Shown here piece by piece: positions 5,619-7,535 of a stretch of DNA of 7,535 nt (positions are counted from its first letter, which is position 1; every line of letters starts with the position of its first letter). Under the pieces are notes generated by a model. It had not been told where the DNA came from and made no database searches. It saw only the letters and a list, made by a program, of their open reading frames with translations. Source of the stretch: Opitutales bacterium (GTDB lineage: Bacteria; Verrucomicrobiota; Verrucomicrobiia; Opitutales; JAFGAQ01); NCBI GenBank assembly GCA_028704125.1, contig JAQVLM010000147.1, positions 1 through 7,535 of the forward strand. The letters run 5' to 3'. The translations under genes were made by a program, and so were the position numbers.

Positions 5619-6534
5619 TCACTATCAGCAGAATGGGGAGAAGGATGGCCTACACGATCGATCTGCAGAAGATGGGGCGGAGGCGGGCGGCAGCTCCCGG
5701 GCCGGTGGCCTACTGCTGCAGGTTGAGGATTTGAAGATCCGGTTTCGCAACCGGGAGCATGTTCACGAGGCGGTATCCGGTGTCAGTTTTGATGTCGTTT
5801 CGGGCGAGACGGTTGCCATCGTGGGGGAAAGTGGCAGCGGAAAAAGCGTGACCGCCATGGCGTTGGCAGGCTTGTTGCCTCCCGCACCTTCCTGCGATGT
5901 GTCAGGACGGGTGTTATATCAGGGGCAGGATGTTCTGCAGATGCGCGGGTCCCGTCTCAGGCGCCTTCGGGGGGGGCAAATTGCTTACGTCTTTCAGGAG
6001 CCGTCCTCGTGTTTGCATCCGACCTATCCGGTTGGGCGTCAGATCGCGGAGGCGGTGAGGATTCATCAGCCCGCCTGTGCGGATGTGAGAGCTGAGGTTG
6101 TTCAAGCCCTGGATGCAGTGGGGATCCGGGATCCTGAGCAACGCATGGGAGACTATCCTTTCCAATTGAGCGGCGGGATGCAGCAGCGCGTGATGATTGC
6201 GATGGCGTTGGCCTGTAAACCGAAGCTTCTCGTGGCGGATGAGCCGACGACTGCCCTTGATGTGACCATCCAGGCCCAGATTCTGGATCTGCTGCGGATG
6301 GTGAAAGATCGGAGCGGCATGGCGGTGTTGATGATCACTCACAATTTCGGAATTGTCGATGGATTCGCGAATCGTCTGCTGGTGATGCATCGGGGCCGGA
6401 TTGTCGAACGTGGGGAGGTCGCAACGGTATTGCGGTATCCCTCACATCCCTACACGCAGGCATTGATCCGTTGCATTCCCCGTTTGGGTACGCGGCGCAA
6501 GCGGCTTGAAACCTCCAACGTTTTTTCCTTCTGA
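5614..6534 (+). CDS. oppD: Oligopeptide/dipeptide ABC transporter ATP-binding protein, OppD/DppD type
   Basis: A cytoplasmic ATPase that pairs with an OppF-type subunit to power import of peptides (or nickel or similar substrates) by a binding-protein-dependent transporter. Counting from the ATG at 5614, visible motifs are Walker A 'GESGSGKS' (71-78), Q-loop 'VFQEPS' (Q128), the signature 'LSGGMQQR' (185-192), Walker B 'LLVADEP' (205-211), D-loop 'TALD' (213-216), H-loop H243 and 'HPYTQALIRCIPRL' (278-291), the start of the oligo_HPY region. The usual cysteine-containing tail after HPY is missing; the protein ends 15 residues later in 'ETSNVFSF'. The first 30 or so residues are not family sequence, and the core begins at 'LLLQVEDLKI'. 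A TTG at 5587 is an alternative start; neither start has a good ribosome site. An uninterrupted tract of eight G (5969-5976) lies within the frame. No permease gene precedes it. Confidence 0.88.
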   Translation: MIHYQQNGEKDGLHDRSAEDGAEAGGSSRAGGLLLQVEDLKIRFRNREHVHEAVSGVSFDVVSGETVAIVGESGSGKSVTAMALAGLLPPAPSCDVSGRVLYQGQDVLQMRGSRLRRLRGGQIAYVFQEPSSCLHPTYPVGRQIAEAVRIHQPACADVRAEVVQALDAVGIRDPEQRMGDYPFQLSGGMQQRVMIAMALACKPKLLVADEPTTALDVTIQAQILDLLRMVKDRSGMAVLMITHNFGIVDGFANRLLVMHRGRIVERGEVATVLRYPSHPYTQALIRCIPRLGTRRKRLETSNVFSF

Positions 6535-6542
6535 ACCTGATC

Positions 6543-7379
6543 ATGACGCCTCAATCCCACGATTCAGCAGAATCCGCGCCGGTCGGCCCGATACTGGAAG
6601 TGCGTGACCTCAGCGTCGAATTTCACCGCCGGACCGGTCCCGGACAGGGGCATGTGCTGCGTGCGGTCGACCGTGTGTCGTTTTCATTGAGTAAAGGGCG
6701 GACCCTCGGGTTGGTTGGAGAGAGTGGAAGCGGCAAAAGCACATTGGCGAAAGCGATTATCCGCTTGGCGCCTGTATGCTCGGGTGATATCCTCGTTAAC
6801 GGTGGGAGCATCCTCGGGCTGTCTGAAGCGGACTTCATGAGGGTTCGGCGCAGGATCCAAATGGTTTTTCAGGATCCATACCATTCCCTCAATCCAAGGA
6901 TGACGGTCTCCGCCATGTTGGATGAACCGATGCGGATCCATTTCCCCAAACGCCCGGCTGTTGAGCGGCGTGCCCGGGCGGGTCAACTGCTGGAGCAGGT
7001 CGGACTGGGAGAGGACGCACTTGCGCGGTATCCACACCAGTTCAGTGGAGGGCAACGGCAACGTATCGGGATCGCACGCGCGATGGCGGTAGAACCCGAT
7101 GTCCTTTTGTGCGACGAGGCGGTCAGCGCATTGGATGTGTCCGTGCAGGCGCAGATCGTGAACCTTCTGCAGGATCTTCAGGAGAAGCATGGCTTTGCGT
7201 ATCTGTTCATCGGTCACGACTTGGCGGTCATCGAGCACATCAGTGACGAAGTAATGGTGATGGAATCCGGTCGGGTGGTTGAGCATGCTTCCGCCGATGC
7301 GTTGTATCAGAATCCCTCGCATCCATACACCCGCCGGCTGCTCAATGCGGTGCCGGTCCTCTCAAGCCTTGCGGAATAG
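6543..7379 (+). CDS. oppF: Oligopeptide/dipeptide ABC transporter ATP-binding protein, OppF/DppF type
   Basis: The partner ATPase to OppD; the two presumably form the nucleotide-binding heterodimer of one importer. The 278-aa protein has the OppF-type N-terminus 'LEVRDLSVEFHRR' leading to 'LRAVDRVSFSL', Walker A 'GESGSGKST' (59-67), Q-loop 'MVFQDPYHSLNPRMT' (Q110), signature 'FSGGQRQR' (167-174), Walker B 'LLCDEA' (188-193), D-loop 'SALD' (195-198), 'GHD' H-loop (H225) and 'HPYTRRLLNAVPVL' (260-273). Like OppD it stops just after the HPY block and lacks the cysteine-rich tail found in many OppF/DppF proteins, making it about 40 residues shorter than usual. It starts 8 nt after the oppD stop and is surely cotranscribed. 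All catalytic motifs are intact. The transported substrate cannot be deduced from the ATPases. Confidence 0.92.
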   Translation: MTPQSHDSAESAPVGPILEVRDLSVEFHRRTGPGQGHVLRAVDRVSFSLSKGRTLGLVGESGSGKSTLAKAIIRLAPVCSGDILVNGGSILGLSEADFMRVRRRIQMVFQDPYHSLNPRMTVSAMLDEPMRIHFPKRPAVERRARAGQLLEQVGLGEDALARYPHQFSGGQRQRIGIARAMAVEPDVLLCDEAVSALDVSVQAQIVNLLQDLQEKHGFAYLFIGHDLAVIEHISDEVMVMESGRVVEHASADALYQNPSHPYTRRLLNAVPVLSSLAE

Positions 7380-7406
7380 TCTTCATAGCGAATAGAGAAA
7401 AATCGG

Positions 7407-7535
7407 ATGAACACCCTAAGACAAGTGACTGCGGCTCTGTCTATTTTGTTGTTACTGCTGTCTGCAATTCACCGGATTATATTCGAAACCTGCCCAGACG
7501 ACTACGTGGGCCACTGGACAGAGTTGCCAATCGTT
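7407..7535 (+). CDS. Unrecognised protein with N-terminal hydrophobic segment (partial, window edge)
   Basis: The 43 codons visible start with an ATG 27 nt after the oppF stop and continue past the right edge. The N-terminus carries one basic residue (R5) followed by a strongly hydrophobic run 'ALSILLLLLSAIH' (10-22) and then 'RIIF', suggesting an uncleaved signal anchor or a signal peptide. The residues after it, 'TCPDDYVGHWTELPIV', include a cysteine but no lipobox. A weak purine stretch AGAGAAAAA (7394-7402) lies before the start. The spacing suggests it belongs to the oppDF transcription unit and could be a membrane or exported component, but the visible part does not resemble a typical Opp permease or binding protein. 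No function is assigned. Confidence 0.6.
   Translation, partial: MNTLRQVTAALSILLLLLSAIHRIIFETCPDDYVGHWTELPIV

Noticed and set aside
6684..7322. - strand open frame inside oppF
   Set aside because: It is a shadow of oppF, whose Walker, signature and H-loop motifs are all on the + strand.
1..7535. CRISPR arrays, tRNA or rRNA genes, riboswitches, defence genes
   Set aside because: I looked for spaced short repeats, cloverleaf motifs and rRNA signatures on both strands and saw none. The only sizeable direct repeat is the element pair at 1-334 and 1276-1610.

Overview
The window looks like bacterial chromosome of moderately high GC. The flavour suggests the Verrucomicrobiota/Planctomycetota side of the tree. 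The main reason is the long (about 340 aa) REP-associated tyrosine transposase with a conserved 'LGS-EF ... RK-GS-KM' C-terminal tail, a type I associate with those groups. Most genes also lack an obvious Shine-Dalgarno sequence. The assignment is an inference, not a phylogenetic result.

Layout, left to right. Positions 1-1610 hold two copies of a transposase element in head-to-tail orientation: the 3' end of one copy (1-334) followed directly by a complete 1276-bp copy (335-1610) with a full-length Y1/HUH transposase on the + strand. The end of the complete copy abuts, and probably lies inside, the 3' end of a family-2 glycosyltransferase gene on the - strand. The last 16 codons and the stop of that gene are supplied by the element.

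Positions 1560-5618 form a - strand nucleotide-sugar operon, read right to left: the C-terminal remnant of an unknown gene, a sugar-nucleotide epimerase/reductase, rfbB (dTDP-glucose 4,6-dehydratase), rfbA (glucose-1-phosphate thymidylyltransferase), then the glycosyltransferase. The proposed pathway is glucose-1-P to dTDP-glucose to dTDP-4-keto-6-deoxyglucose to dTDP-L-rhamnose, then transfer to a surface glycan. Neither rfbC nor a classical rfbD is present in the window. The third enzyme instead resembles the eukaryotic (plant NRS/ER, C-terminal RHM) bifunctional 3,5-epimerase/4-reductase, and both residues I recall as important for epimerisation align. This is the most interesting point in the window.

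Positions 5614-7379 carry two + strand ABC ATPase genes of the oligopeptide/dipeptide (OppD/OppF) type, 8 nt apart. They begin back-to-back with the sugar operon and have no permease or binding-protein gene upstream. A truncated - strand reading frame at 5469-5618 and a poorly conserved OppD N-terminus suggest that the 5.47-5.73 kb interval is an old rearrangement junction. A further + strand gene with an N-terminal hydrophobic segment starts at 7407 and runs off the window. No rRNA, tRNA, CRISPR array, riboswitch or convincing intrinsic terminator was seen.
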